A DNA stretch of 52,302 nt from Abyssibius sp040880065 (GCA_040880065.1 JBBDJE010000004.1:1-52302); one strand, 5' to 3'; counted from the first letter of the stretch, positions 42,319-50,969 are shown. Program-made: numbers and translations. Notes: generated by a model from the letters alone, not told the origin.

Positions 42319-42771
42319 TCAGTTCTGCAGGCTTTGGGCATAGGCTTCCAACTGGTCGGCCACCGTGCCCCAGCCATCATGAAAGCCCATGTCTTCGTGC
42401 CGTTTGGCAGATTCCGGGTTTGCGTGGCGGGCCAGTGCTGTATATTCGGTGCCGTCCGGATGGTCGGCAAATGTCATGATTGCCGAGAAAAACGGGTTGG
42501 GCGCGGGAATATAGCCCGCCAGCAGCGTGTCGGTTGTCACCAGCTTTTCGCCCGGTACAACTTCAAGCACACTGCCGTCATTGGGGTATTCCTGCCCGTC
42601 TACCTCCATCAGCAAGAAATAACGCCCGCCGCCATAAAGCTGCACCTCGGCTTGCAGAATCTTGTGCGGCTTGGGCACGTAGAAGTGTTTGAGATGCTCA
42701 GGCTGTGTCATGCACGCCCAAATCAGCGCGCGCGGGGCTTTCAGAATACGGTGCAATTTCAGGTCGTTCAT
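42319..42771 (-). CDS. SRPBCC (AHSA1/START-like) domain protein, first of the pair
   Basis: A 150-residue START-like protein: HRILKAPRALIWACMTQPEHLKHF in segments at the start, GGRYFLLMEVDGQEYPNDGSVLEV in the middle, and HDGWGTVADQLEAYA at the C-terminal helix. Its ATG overlaps the arsR TGA (ATGA), so expression is tied to the regulator. It and the next gene differ enough to suggest different ligands rather than a recent duplication. Confidence 0.87.
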   Translation of the reverse strand: MNDLKLHRILKAPRALIWACMTQPEHLKHFYVPKPHKILQAEVQLYGGGRYFLLMEVDGQEYPNDGSVLEVVPGEKLVTTDTLLAGYIPAPNPFFSAIMTFADHPDGTEYTALARHANPESAKRHEDMGFHDGWGTVADQLEAYAQSLQN

Positions 42772-43106
42772 GGTTTTTCCTTTGTCAGGGTTTCAATATA
42801 GGCCTCCAGCCGGTCGAGCCGGCCGTTCCACATATCGCGCTGGGCAGACAGCCAGTCTTCCACCGGTGCCAGCGCATCGGGGCGCAGCGCACAATGCCGT
42901 GTGCGCCCGGCTTTTCGGGTTTCAATCAGCCCGCCATCTTCCAGCTTTTTGATGTGTTGCATAAGCGAGGGCAGGGCCATGCTAAACGGCTCGGCCAGCA
43001 CACCCACGCTGGCGGGGCCGCGCGCCAACCGCGCCAGAACCGCACGGCGGGTCGGGTCGGCCAGCGCGTGGAAAATCGAATCAAGTTCGTGCAAATACTT
43101 AGTCAT
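42768..43106 (-). CDS. ArsR-family winged-helix regulator
   Basis: A 112-residue repressor-type protein: FHALADPTRRAVLARLARGPASVGVLAEPF and the recognition helix region MALPSLMQHIKKLEDGGLI, in segments. No metal-binding CxC motif is seen, so it is unlikely to be an arsenic sensor. The ligand is unknown. The start is ATG 43106 by comparison with the family; ATG 43118 is in frame. An inverted repeat spans both start codons, suggesting self-repression. It heads the operon with two SRPBCC genes. Confidence 0.88.
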   Translation of the reverse strand: MTKYLHELDSIFHALADPTRRAVLARLARGPASVGVLAEPFSMALPSLMQHIKKLEDGGLIETRKAGRTRHCALRPDALAPVEDWLSAQRDMWNGRLDRLEAYIETLTKEKP

Positions 43107-43120
43107 AAGGCTAAGCATTT
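43093..43120. promoter_or_regulatory. Candidate ArsR-type operator over the arsR start
   Basis: AAATACTTAG (43093-43102) and CTAAGCATTT (43111-43120) are inverted repeats matching at nine of ten positions with an 8-nt spacer. They cover both possible arsR start codons. Size and position fit autoregulation. Confidence 0.5.
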
Positions 43121-43246
43121 AGCGAACGCGAAATTATGTCCACCCCCAATGTGCCGCCCGACGGTTGTCAGCGCCCGTGAAAAACCTTATCTGCCCAGTA
43201 TCCCGGTGTATGCAATCGCCTGCACCTGCAATAATTTGAGGCTGAT

Positions 43247-45406
43247 ATGACTGCTCGTAGTGAAAAATCCGGATTGCAGGTTGATGACCGGCTTGTCGCC
43301 TTTATTGAGCAACAGGCGCTGCCCGGCACCGGCATAACCGCCCGTGATTTCTGGCGCGGCTTTGAAGCGCTGGTCGCCGAACTGGCCCCGGAAAACCGCG
43401 CGCTGCTACAAAAACGCGAGACCCTACAGGCAAAGCTGGATACGTGGCACACCGACCGCCGCGACCAGCCGCATGACGCAAAAGCCTATGCCGACATGCT
43501 GGCCGACATTGGCTATATTGTGCCCGCGGGTGCGCCGTTTGAGGTTGAAACCAGCAATATCGACCCCGAAATTGCCAGCATCGCCGGCCCGCAGCTTGTC
43601 GTGCCGGTTATGAATGCCCGCTATGCGCTGAACGCCGCCAATGCTCGTTGGGGCAGCCTTTACGATGCGCTCTACGGCACCGATGCGCTGGGCGATCTGC
43701 CTGCTGGCAAGGGCTATGATGCCGCGCGCGGCGCGCGTGTTATTGCATGGGCCAAGGCGCATCTGGACAAGGCCGCGCCGCTGGCAGGTGAAAGCTGGGC
43801 CGATGTCACCACGCTGCGGGTTGATGGTGAAATGCTGATCGTGGCCACGCCGATGGGTGAAACCGGCCTTGCCGACCCGTCGCAATTTGTCGGTTATCTT
43901 GAAAACGATCTTTGCCCGCTTCAGGTGCTTTTGCGCAAAGGCGGCCTGCTGCTGGAAATTCTGGTCGACCCGTCCACCCCCGTTGGCGCGCAGGATGCGG
44001 CGGGTATTTCGGATATCTACCTCGAAGCCGCCGTCTCTGTGATCATGGATTGCGAAGATTCCGTCGCCGCCGTTGATGCGCAAGACAAGGTGCTGGCCTA
44101 TTCCAACTGGTTGGGGCTGATGAAGGGCGATTTGGCCGAAACCGTCAGCAAGGGCGGCGAGACATTCAAGCGCAAGCTGAGCCCCGATTCCACCTACTTT
44201 ACGCCCGACGGTGGCAAGATCACCGTGAAAGGCCGCGCGCTGATGCTGGTGCGCAATGTTGGCCATTTGATGACCACCCCCGCCATTCTCGATGCCTATG
44301 GCGCGGAAATTCCCGAAGGTATCATGGATGCCATGATCACTACGCTTTGCGCCATTCATGACCTGAAAGGCGATGGTGCAAACTCGGCGGCCGGTTCAAT
44401 CTATGTCGTCAAACCCAAGATGCACGGGCCGGAAGAGGTGGCTTTTGCCGACAAGCTTTTTGACCGTGTCGAAGATGCGCTGAACCTGCCGCGCCACACC
44501 GTCAAGCTTGGCATCATGGATGAAGAGCGGCGCACATCGCTAAACCTTGGCGAATGCATCCGCGCCGCGCGCCACCGTGTGGCCTTCATCAATACCGGCT
44601 TTCTGGACCGGACAGGTGACGAGATTCACAGCTCCATGCAGGCCGGCCCGATGCTGCGCAAAGGCGATATGAAAACCGCCGCATGGATCGGTGCTTATGA
44701 GAATAACAATGTTGATACCGGCTTGGCCTGCGGGCTGATGGGGCGCGCGCAAATCGGCAAAGGCATGTGGGCCATGCCCGACCTTATGGCCGATATGTTG
44801 GCCCAGAAAGGCGCCCACCCCGCCGCCGGGGCCAATTGCGCATGGGTGCCAAGCCCCACCGCCGCCACGCTGCATGCCACCCACTACCACCTGTGCGACG
44901 TGGCTGCCGTGCAGCACAAACTGCTGGCGGCAGGCCCGCGCCCCGGGCGGCAGGGGCTGTTGGAAATACCGCTGGCACATGGGCAGAACTGGTCGCAAGA
45001 CGAAATTACCGCCGAGTTGGAAAACAACGCGCAGGGCATTCTTGGCTATGTTGTGCGCTGGGTCGATCAGGGGGTTGGCTGCTCCAAAGTGCCAGATATC
45101 AACGATGTTGGCCTGATGGAAGACCGCGCCACCTGCCGCATTTCCAGCCAGCACATGGCCAATTGGCTGGCGCATGGCGTGGTGGATGAGGCGCGCGTGC
45201 GCGACGTAATGCGCAAGATGGCGCTGATCGTTGATGCGCAAAACGCCGACGATGCGGCCTATCAGCCAATGGCGCCAGCGTTTGATGGGGCGGCCTTCAA
45301 CGCAGCCTGTGACCTCGTGCTCAAAGGTGCCGCGCAGCCTTCGGGCTATACCGAACCGCTTTTGCACGCCTACCGCTTGCAGGCCAAGGCAGCCCAAACG
45401 GGTTAA
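43247..45406 (+). CDS. glcB: Malate synthase G
   Basis: Condenses glyoxylate with acetyl-CoA to malate, closing the glyoxylate route. The 719-residue length is right for the monomeric G isoform. Typical blocks are DCEDSVAAVDAQDK, MLVRNVGHLMT with the catalytic arginine, VVKPKMHGPEEVAFA, KLGIMDEERRTS, and GFLDRTGDEIHSSM. GAGG lies 6 nt before ATG 43247. It is divergent from the arsR operon. No glcDEF or isocitrate lyase lies next to it. Confidence 0.96.
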   Translation: MTARSEKSGLQVDDRLVAFIEQQALPGTGITARDFWRGFEALVAELAPENRALLQKRETLQAKLDTWHTDRRDQPHDAKAYADMLADIGYIVPAGAPFEVETSNIDPEIASIAGPQLVVPVMNARYALNAANARWGSLYDALYGTDALGDLPAGKGYDAARGARVIAWAKAHLDKAAPLAGESWADVTTLRVDGEMLIVATPMGETGLADPSQFVGYLENDLCPLQVLLRKGGLLLEILVDPSTPVGAQDAAGISDIYLEAAVSVIMDCEDSVAAVDAQDKVLAYSNWLGLMKGDLAETVSKGGETFKRKLSPDSTYFTPDGGKITVKGRALMLVRNVGHLMTTPAILDAYGAEIPEGIMDAMITTLCAIHDLKGDGANSAAGSIYVVKPKMHGPEEVAFADKLFDRVEDALNLPRHTVKLGIMDEERRTSLNLGECIRAARHRVAFINTGFLDRTGDEIHSSMQAGPMLRKGDMKTAAWIGAYENNNVDTGLACGLMGRAQIGKGMWAMPDLMADMLAQKGAHPAAGANCAWVPSPTAATLHATHYHLCDVAAVQHKLLAAGPRPGRQGLLEIPLAHGQNWSQDEITAELENNAQGILGYVVRWVDQGVGCSKVPDINDVGLMEDRATCRISSQHMANWLAHGVVDEARVRDVMRKMALIVDAQNADDAAYQPMAPAFDGAAFNAACDLVLKGAAQPSGYTEPLLHAYRLQAKAAQTG

Positions 45407-45417
45407 CGCGTTTGGGC
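45392..45417. terminator. Hairpin around the glcB stop codon
   Basis: GCCCAAACG (45392-45400) pairs perfectly with CGTTTGGGC (45409-45417). The TAA stop lies in the 8-nt loop. It sits between the convergent glcB and YdcH-like genes and could terminate or protect transcripts of both strands. No T-tract follows. Confidence 0.4.
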
Positions 45418-45435
45418 GCTGGCACTGACTGCATG

Positions 45436-45669
45436 CTAGCGCAGATAGGGTGCAATCGCGTCCAAAAGGGCCAGGCGCTGCTTACGCCATGTTTCGGCTA
45501 TGGTGTCATCCACCGGCTCGATATCGGTTTCGGCGCGATGAATCTGTTGGTTCAGCGCCTCATATTCATCGGCCAGCCGGGCAAAATGCGCGTCATCCAG
45601 CTTCAGTGCGTGAATTTGCTCGGCCTTGGCGGGGAACTGGTCGCTCAACTGGTTCGGGGTATGGCTCAT
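45436..45669 (-). CDS. YdcH-like (DUF465) small protein
   Basis: A 77-residue helical protein fitting the DUF465/YdcH family: FARLADEYEALNQQIHRAE is the typical segment, and a Lys/Arg-rich helix near the end reads WRKQRLALLDAI. AAGGAG lies 7 nt before ATG 45669. It is convergent with glcB. The cellular role of this family is unknown. It is expected to be cytoplasmic. Confidence 0.85.
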   Translation of the reverse strand: MSHTPNQLSDQFPAKAEQIHALKLDDAHFARLADEYEALNQQIHRAETDIEPVDDTIAETWRKQRLALLDAIAPYLR

Positions 45670-45772
45670 TCAATGCTCCTTTAGTGTCAATTACTGTCGC
45701 ATCCGACGATGGCTGCATTTGTGCGCGCCCGCATTGCGCCAGATCAAGTAACCAGCGAATTGGGCCAGCGAT

Positions 45773-45801
45773 TTGCACCCAACTGACAGACAGGCTATGT
45801 T
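45773..45801 (+). promoter_or_regulatory. Candidate promoter for the glycosyltransferase gene
   Basis: TTGCAC (45773-45778) and TATGTT (45796-45801) are exactly 17 bp apart, 38 bp before the GTG start. The -35 element is identical to that at 28003. Motif and position evidence. Confidence 0.45.
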
Positions 45802-45839
45802 GCCGCGCATATCGAGCGAACATTATTGGGGAAGATAAA

Positions 45840-46703
45840 GTGCAGATTGCAGCGATCACCACTGTCCGCAATGACCGGCTGTTTTTGCGCAAGTGGATCG
45901 ACTATTACGGCGCGAATTTCGGGCGGCGGAACTTGTTCGTCATCATCGATGGCCATGATCAGGATGTCCCCGCGGGTTGCGAAGGTGTCAATTTCCTTCA
46001 TCTGCCCCACCGGAATTATGAGAGCGAGATCGCCTCGGTTCCGATGCGGCGGGTCGGGGTGGATCATAACCGGTCCCGCGCAGTATCCGATCTTGCGAGG
46101 GCGCTCTGGCGCTATGACTATCAGGCCATCATGGCAATGGATGTCGATGAGTTCCTGATCGCGGACCCCGCACGTCATACGTCGCTGCGTGCCTATGTCG
46201 AAGCGGCCCCGCGCCGCTATGCGACCTTGTCGGGGCTGGGTTTGGACGTGGTCCAGCATCTGGGCAAAGAGCGTGCAATTGATCCTGCGCGCCCGTTCTT
46301 GTTGCAAAGGAGCCATGCGGTCGTCTCGCATGCCTACACCAAGCCGGTTCTGGCCTTTCGCCCCGTCACCTGGGGCGGGGGTTTTCACCGGGTCAAGCGC
46401 CGGAATTACCATATCGGGCAGGATCTGTTCCTCTTGCACTTTGGTCTGATAGATTATGAAACCGCGATGGGCCGGGTGAATGATCCCAATCTGATCAAGT
46501 CGGGTTGGGGCCCGCATCTGCAGCGCCGGCACGCAGCTTTTCGCCATGTCGAGGCGTCTGTCCCGCAAGGTGGCGATGCTGTTTTCCCCAAGGCGCGCCG
46601 GCGGCTGACCTGGGTGCGCAAGCTCTTGGCGTGGAACAAACCGGCCAGGCTGCCGGGTGAACCCGTTGTCATCTTGCCGGAACGCTTTGCCGGGCTGCTA
46701 TAG
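45840..46703 (+). CDS. Glycosyltransferase family 2-like protein
   Basis: A 287-residue soluble protein. It begins AAITTVRNDRLFLRKWIDYY, as in the GT2-like group often written Glyco_tranf_2_4. The nucleotide-sugar/metal motif is AIMAMDVDEFLI. KPVLAFRPVTWGGGFHRV and LLHFGLIDYE follow. The start is GTG 45840, with GGGGAAG about 7 nt upstream. The frame is open far to the left but that part covers the YdcH promoter region. No polysaccharide genes lie nearby, so the acceptor is unknown. Confidence 0.85.
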   Translation: MQIAAITTVRNDRLFLRKWIDYYGANFGRRNLFVIIDGHDQDVPAGCEGVNFLHLPHRNYESEIASVPMRRVGVDHNRSRAVSDLARALWRYDYQAIMAMDVDEFLIADPARHTSLRAYVEAAPRRYATLSGLGLDVVQHLGKERAIDPARPFLLQRSHAVVSHAYTKPVLAFRPVTWGGGFHRVKRRNYHIGQDLFLLHFGLIDYETAMGRVNDPNLIKSGWGPHLQRRHAAFRHVEASVPQGGDAVFPKARRRLTWVRKLLAWNKPARLPGEPVVILPERFAGLL

Positions 46704-46818
46704 GCGCGTCGGGTGCTGAGCGGGCCAGTTCGCACCGACAAATTTTACCATGCGATTGTGGGTTGTATTTTCCCTCAAATAGGCAAGACTCGCCCTATCT
46801 AGAAACAGGAGCAGAGAC

Positions 46819-47079
46819 ATGTCTATTACGCTAGAAGGCCTTATTATACTCGTTGTCATTGGTGCTATTGCGGGCTGGCTGGCTGGCCAGTTGGTCAAGG
46901 GCTTTGGCTTTGGCCTTGTCGGCAATATCATCGTGGGGGTTGTTGGCGCGGCTATTGCCAGCTTTTTGTTCCCCGCCATTGGTGTTTCCATCGGTTCGGG
47001 CATCATCGGCAGCATTATCAACGCCACAATTGGCGCGGTTCTGTTGCTTATCGTCATTCGCGTTGTGAAGCGGGCGTGA
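46819..47079 (+). CDS. GlsB/YeaQ/YmgE-family stress membrane protein
   Basis: An 86-residue, strongly hydrophobic protein with three likely spans: IILVVIGAIAGWLAGQLVKG, LVGNIIVGVVGAAIASFLF and SIINATIGAVLLLIVIRVV. The repeated glycines and the G-x-x-AGWLAG block are typical of this transglycosylase-associated family. AGGAG lies about 7 nt before ATG 46819. Members are linked to general stress responses, but the mechanism is unknown. Confidence 0.92.
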   Translation: MSITLEGLIILVVIGAIAGWLAGQLVKGFGFGLVGNIIVGVVGAAIASFLFPAIGVSIGSGIIGSIINATIGAVLLLIVIRVVKRA

Positions 47080-47091
47080 ACATACGATCCG

Positions 47092-47120
47092 TGGCGCATC
47101 GGGCTTGCCCCGGTGCGCCA
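47092..47120 (+). terminator. Hairpin between the GlsB-like gene and the amidotransferase
   Basis: TGGCGCATCGGG (47092-47103) pairs with CCCGGTGCGCCA (47109-47120) over a 5-nt loop, 12 bp with one U-G pair. It lies 12 nt after the GlsB-like stop and 4 nt before the AAGGAG of the next gene. No T-tract follows, so partial termination or mRNA end protection are the likelier roles. Confidence 0.45.
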
Positions 47121-47141
47121 TACCACTGAAGGAGAGCCTGC

Positions 47142-47876
47142 GTGCGGCCCGTTATCGGTATTATTGGCAACGCCCATATCATCAACGACAGTTACATGGT
47201 GCAGGGCGCGGGTGATATGAACATGCGCGCCGTGGCTGAAGTGTGCGAGGCGCTGCCGCTGATTGTGCCCGCTTTGCCGGACACAAGCGAAATTGCCAGC
47301 CTGATGGATGCCTGCGCGGGGTTTCTCTTTCCCGGTGGCCGCCCCAATGTGCACCCCAGCCATTACGGCCATGAAGAAACCGAGGCCCATGGCGCGTTTG
47401 ACCGTAACCGCGATGCGCTGGCCTTGCCGCTCATTCAGGCCTGTGTTGCAGCGGGCAAACCGATATTGGGCATCTGCCGCGGCTTTCAGGAATTCAACGT
47501 CGCCTTTGGCGGCACGCTGCACCCCGAAATCCGCGACCTGCCGGGCCGGATGAACCACCGCATGCCGCCCGATGGCACGATCGAAGAAAAATTCGCCCTG
47601 CGCCACGATGTGCACCTAACCCCGGGCGGCCGGTTCGCGCGCATTTTCGGGGCTGATCGCGTGCGCGTCAACTCGCTGCACGGGCAGGGGATCGAGGTTG
47701 CAGGCAGCCGCGTCATCATCGAAGGCTATGCTGATGATGAAACGCCCGAAGCCATCCATATTGCAGGCGCAACCGGCTTTGCCTTGGCCGTGCAGTGGCA
47801 CCCCGAATGGAATGCCGCGCATGATTCAGTGTCGCGCCCACTATTTGCGGCCTTTGGCGCTGCGCTGCGCCCCTAA
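47142..47876 (+). CDS. Gamma-glutamyl-gamma-aminobutyrate hydrolase family protein (peptidase C26)
   Basis: A 244-residue class I glutamine amidotransferase-like hydrolase. The nucleophile elbow is GICRGFQEFNVAFGG with Cys112. HSLHGQGIEV-like NSLHGQGIE and WHPEWN supply the histidine and glutamate of the triad. FPGGRPNVHPSHYG is typical of the PuuD group, which hydrolyses gamma-glutamyl amides in polyamine breakdown. The substrate here is not certain. The start is GTG 47142 with AAGGAG 8 nt upstream. Its stop overlaps that of the convergent gene by 4 nt. Confidence 0.9.
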   Translation: MRPVIGIIGNAHIINDSYMVQGAGDMNMRAVAEVCEALPLIVPALPDTSEIASLMDACAGFLFPGGRPNVHPSHYGHEETEAHGAFDRNRDALALPLIQACVAAGKPILGICRGFQEFNVAFGGTLHPEIRDLPGRMNHRMPPDGTIEEKFALRHDVHLTPGGRFARIFGADRVRVNSLHGQGIEVAGSRVIIEGYADDETPEAIHIAGATGFALAVQWHPEWNAAHDSVSRPLFAAFGAALRP

Positions 47877-48844
47877 CCCCAATTCCACAGCGCCGGAAGA
47901 AAGCGATAGGCATCGCCCTCCTTCAGCACATGGCCAACGCCGGGGAAGGGGAAGTGATAGCCCGCAAGCGCGATGTTTTCGGCTGCCGCCCAATCCATCA
48001 GCTTGCGGCGCATGGCCACTGCGATGTCGGGCAACGCGTCAACCCCCGGTGTCCAGTCGGGGCGCTCGAACGAAATATAGGCATGCGCAATGCTATCGCC
48101 CAGCACCAACAGCTTTTGCCCGTCGCTTTCAACATATAGCCCCATATGCCCCGCCGTATGGCCGGGCGTGTCGATCATGGTCACACCGTTTATCAAAGCC
48201 GCACCGTCGCCCACCAAACTTAGCAATGGTTCCACCACCTCAAGCGAGTTCACCGCGCCCACGACAAATTGCTGCATGGTCTCGTCGACCCGGTTCACCA
48301 GCCCCGGCGCGGTCCAGTTTTCATATTCCGCACGGCCCATGAAATAAGCGGCATCGGGCAAGATCAACTCGTCAAAGTCATCCCGCAAGCCCCAGATATG
48401 GTCTGGGTGGGCATGGGTCAGGGCAACATGGGTAACGGCGCCAGTGTCAATCCCAGCCGCAGCAAGGTTGCCCATAAGCCGCCCCGCGCCCGATTGGAAC
48501 CGGCTGCCCGAGCCGACATCGACCAGCAGCGTATCGGTGCCGTTTTGAATGAGCACATGGTTGGTATGGGCATAGTTCACATCTGCCGCCAAGCGGTGCG
48601 CGGCCAGAAACGCCGCCAGTTCGCCATCCGGTGCATTCACCGCCAAGCCATTGGCGGGCTGGTTGATATTTCCGTCTGACACGATTGTAATGTCCAGCGC
48701 ACCAAGCGAGAACCGGAACCACCCCGCCGCCTGCCCGCCACGCGGCGGCGCCAGTTCAGCCCGCAACATGCCGGGTATGGCCAGCGCCGGGGTCAATGCG
48801 GCAAGCCTTATCAGGTCGCGCCGGGTCGGTGAGTAAATAGTCAT
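47873..48844 (-). CDS. Tat-exported metallo-beta-lactamase-fold hydrolase
   Basis: A 323-residue protein. The N-terminus carries a twin-arginine signal, SPTRRDLIRLAALTPALAIPG, predicting folded export. The metal site is THAHPDHIWG with His144, His146, Asp148 and His149, then DTPGHTAGHMGLY and LVLGDSIAH. The enzyme is therefore probably active on a periplasmic ester or lactone, but the substrate is unknown. ATG 48844 has GAGG 6 nt upstream and places the RR motif correctly. A GTG or ATG further upstream would bury it. The stop overlaps the convergent gene (CTAA). Confidence 0.9.
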   Translation of the reverse strand: MTIYSPTRRDLIRLAALTPALAIPGMLRAELAPPRGGQAAGWFRFSLGALDITIVSDGNINQPANGLAVNAPDGELAAFLAAHRLAADVNYAHTNHVLIQNGTDTLLVDVGSGSRFQSGAGRLMGNLAAAGIDTGAVTHVALTHAHPDHIWGLRDDFDELILPDAAYFMGRAEYENWTAPGLVNRVDETMQQFVVGAVNSLEVVEPLLSLVGDGAALINGVTMIDTPGHTAGHMGLYVESDGQKLLVLGDSIAHAYISFERPDWTPGVDALPDIAVAMRRKLMDWAAAENIALAGYHFPFPGVGHVLKEGDAYRFLPALWNWG

Positions 48845-48902
48845 GGTTGCCTCGCTAATTATTTCACACAAGAATTGCGGAAAAAGCGATGCAACTCAAG
48901 CC

Positions 48903-49385
48903 CTATGCGCCGTGCAACGCCGCCTCAATCGCAGCGATATCGAGTTTGCGCATCTCCATCATCGCACCAAAGGCCCGTTTTGCCTTTTCGCCGCCCGCAG
49001 CCATCGCCTCGCTCAGCGCACGGGGGGTGATCTGCCATGACACGCCCCATCTATCCTTGCACCAGCCGCACATGCTCTCCTGCCCGCCATTATCAACAAT
49101 CGCGTTCCAGTAACGGTCGGTTTCGGCTTGATCGTCAGTGGCGATCTGGAAGGAAAACGCCTCGCTTTGCTTGTAGTGCGGCCCGCCGTTCAGCCCGATA
49201 CAGGGAATGCCGCAGACGGTGAATTCCACCGTCAGCACCGCGCCTGTTTTGGTGGAAGGGTTATCGGCAGGCGCGCGGTGGACGGCCGTGACCGCACTAT
49301 CGGGGAAGGTTGCAGCATAAAAATGCGCAGCCGCCTCTGCATCATTTTCATACCAGATGCAGATGGTGTTTTTGGAAGCACTCAT
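48903..49385 (-). CDS. VOC protein, PhnB-like
   Basis: A 160-residue single-domain vicinal-oxygen-chelate protein of the PhnB-like type. It starts NTICIWYENDAEAAAHFYAA and includes FQIATDDQAETDRYWNAI, CGWCKDRWGVSWQITP and MMEMRKLDI. Proteins of this type are often annotated as 3-demethylubiquinone-9 3-methyltransferase-like, although that activity is not demonstrated for most. Substrate unknown. It is 58 bp upstream of the metallo-beta-lactamase gene on the same strand and may be co-transcribed. Confidence 0.88.
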   Translation of the reverse strand: MSASKNTICIWYENDAEAAAHFYAATFPDSAVTAVHRAPADNPSTKTGAVLTVEFTVCGIPCIGLNGGPHYKQSEAFSFQIATDDQAETDRYWNAIVDNGGQESMCGWCKDRWGVSWQITPRALSEAMAAGGEKAKRAFGAMMEMRKLDIAAIEAALHGA

Positions 49386-49553
49386 GGGTCAACCTTTCAA
49401 CTGTTCATGCCGTTTTCGCTGCGCCCAATCCTATCAGAGCCGCCCCGTATGCGGTAAAGGAAATGCGCATACGAAAACGCTGCGCGCAACCCATGGGGTT
49501 GACGCTATTTTTTTGGGTGGTAAGGCAAGCTCAGTGTAATTCAAGGAAACAAC

Positions 49554-50930
49554 ATGCTGACCAATGACCATCTGGCCCAGTGGGACCGTGACACCTTCTT
49601 TCACCCCTCCACCCATTTAGGGCAATTTGCGCGGGGTGAGCAGGGCAACCGCGTTATCACCACCGCCAAGGGCTGTGAAATCGAAGACCGTAACGGCACC
49701 CGCCTGCTGGACGCGTTCTCGGGCCTGTATTGCGTGAATGTCGGCTATGGCCGCCCCGAGATAGCCGAGGCGATTGCCGATCAGGCCCGCGAACTGGCCT
49801 ATTACCACGCCTATGTCGGCCACGGCACCGAGGCCAGCATCACGCTGTCCAAAATGATCATCGACCGTGCGCCGGCGGGCATGTCCAAGGTTTATTATGG
49901 GCTTGGCGGTTCGGATGCGAATGAAACCAATATCAAGCTCATATGGTATTATAACAACGTGCTCGACCGGCCGGAAAAGAAGAAGATCATCTCGCGCTGG
50001 CGCGGTTATCATGGCTCGGGTCTGATGACAGGTAGCCTGACGGGGCTGGAGCTTTTCCACAAGAAATTTGACCTGCCGCTCAGCCAGGTTGTGCATACCG
50101 AAGCACCCTACTACTATCGCCGCGATAATCTCGACCAGAGCGAAGCCGAGTTTGTGGCCCATTGCGCGCAGGCGCTCGAAGAGCTCATTCTTGCCGAAGG
50201 GCCGGACACCGTGGCCGCGTTCATTGGCGAGCCTGTGCTCGGCACTGGCGGCATTGTGCCGCCGCCCGCAGGCTATTGGGCGGCCATTCAGGCGGTGCTG
50301 GCAAAATACGACATCCTGCTGGTGGTTGACGAGGTTGTCACCGGCTTTGGCCGTCTGGGCAGCATGTTTGGTTCTGAGCATTATGGGCTGAAGCCCGACC
50401 TCATCACCATCGCCAAGGGTCTCACCTCGGCCTATGCGCCGCTGTCCGGCTCGATCGTGTCTGAAAAGATGTTCAAGGTTCTGGCTGACGGCACCGACAA
50501 GCTTGGCCCCATCGGCCACGGCTGGACCTATTCCGCCCACCCGATTTGCGCCGCCGCCGGTGTGGCCAACCTCAAGCTCATCGACGATCTGAAGCTTGTA
50601 GATGCCGCCAAAACCCAAGGTGCCTATTTCAATGAAGCGCTGAAATCGGCGCTGGCGGGCAAGCGCATTGTGGGTGATGTGCGTGGCGAGGGGCTTTTGG
50701 CCGCAGTTGAAGTTGTGGCCGATAAAGACAGCCGCACCTATTTTGACCCTGGCCAGAAAGTCGGCCCGCAACTGGCCGCCGCCATGCTTGAACAGGGTAT
50801 CATCGCGCGCGCCATGCCGCAGGGCGATATCCTGGGCTTTGCCCCGCCATTTTGCGTTTCAACGTCGGAAATGGACCGTATAGTCGACGCTACCGTGCAA
50901 GCGGTGGATAAAGTCACCGCTAGCTTATAA
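49554..50930 (+). CDS. Class III (PLP-dependent) aminotransferase
   Basis: A 458-residue aminotransferase. The PLP lysine is Lys288 in TIAKGLTSAYAPLS. Other landmarks are YGLGGSDANETNIKL, SRWRGYHGSGLMTGSLTG, and VVDEVVTGFGRLGSMFG with the PLP-contacting aspartate. The next gene is DoeA-like and starts 39 bp later, so an ectoine-breakdown aminotransferase (diaminobutyrate or related amine) is plausible. Omega-amino acid:pyruvate transaminases look very similar. TTGACG at 49499 is a good -35 but its -10 is weak. Confidence 0.88.
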   Translation: MLTNDHLAQWDRDTFFHPSTHLGQFARGEQGNRVITTAKGCEIEDRNGTRLLDAFSGLYCVNVGYGRPEIAEAIADQARELAYYHAYVGHGTEASITLSKMIIDRAPAGMSKVYYGLGGSDANETNIKLIWYYNNVLDRPEKKKIISRWRGYHGSGLMTGSLTGLELFHKKFDLPLSQVVHTEAPYYYRRDNLDQSEAEFVAHCAQALEELILAEGPDTVAAFIGEPVLGTGGIVPPPAGYWAAIQAVLAKYDILLVVDEVVTGFGRLGSMFGSEHYGLKPDLITIAKGLTSAYAPLSGSIVSEKMFKVLADGTDKLGPIGHGWTYSAHPICAAAGVANLKLIDDLKLVDAAKTQGAYFNEALKSALAGKRIVGDVRGEGLLAAVEVVADKDSRTYFDPGQKVGPQLAAAMLEQGIIARAMPQGDILGFAPPFCVSTSEMDRIVDATVQAVDKVTASL

Positions 50931-50935
50931 CCAGT

Positions 50936-50969
50936 GGGCTTCGGCCCGAACGCAAAAACAGGCCGAAGC
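50936..50969 (+). promoter_or_regulatory. Two alternative hairpins directly before doeA
   Basis: A short form pairs GGGC (50936-50939) with GCCC (50944-50947) around TTCG. A long form pairs GCTTCGGCC (50938-50946) with GGCCGAAGC (50961-50969), ending at the base before the doeA ATG. The two share bases and exclude each other. The long form would bury the weak AGG ribosome site. Confidence 0.5.

Noticed and set aside
45450..45839. N-terminal extension of the glycosyltransferase
   Set aside because: It is antisense to the YdcH-like gene, and the GT2 fold begins exactly at GTG 45840.
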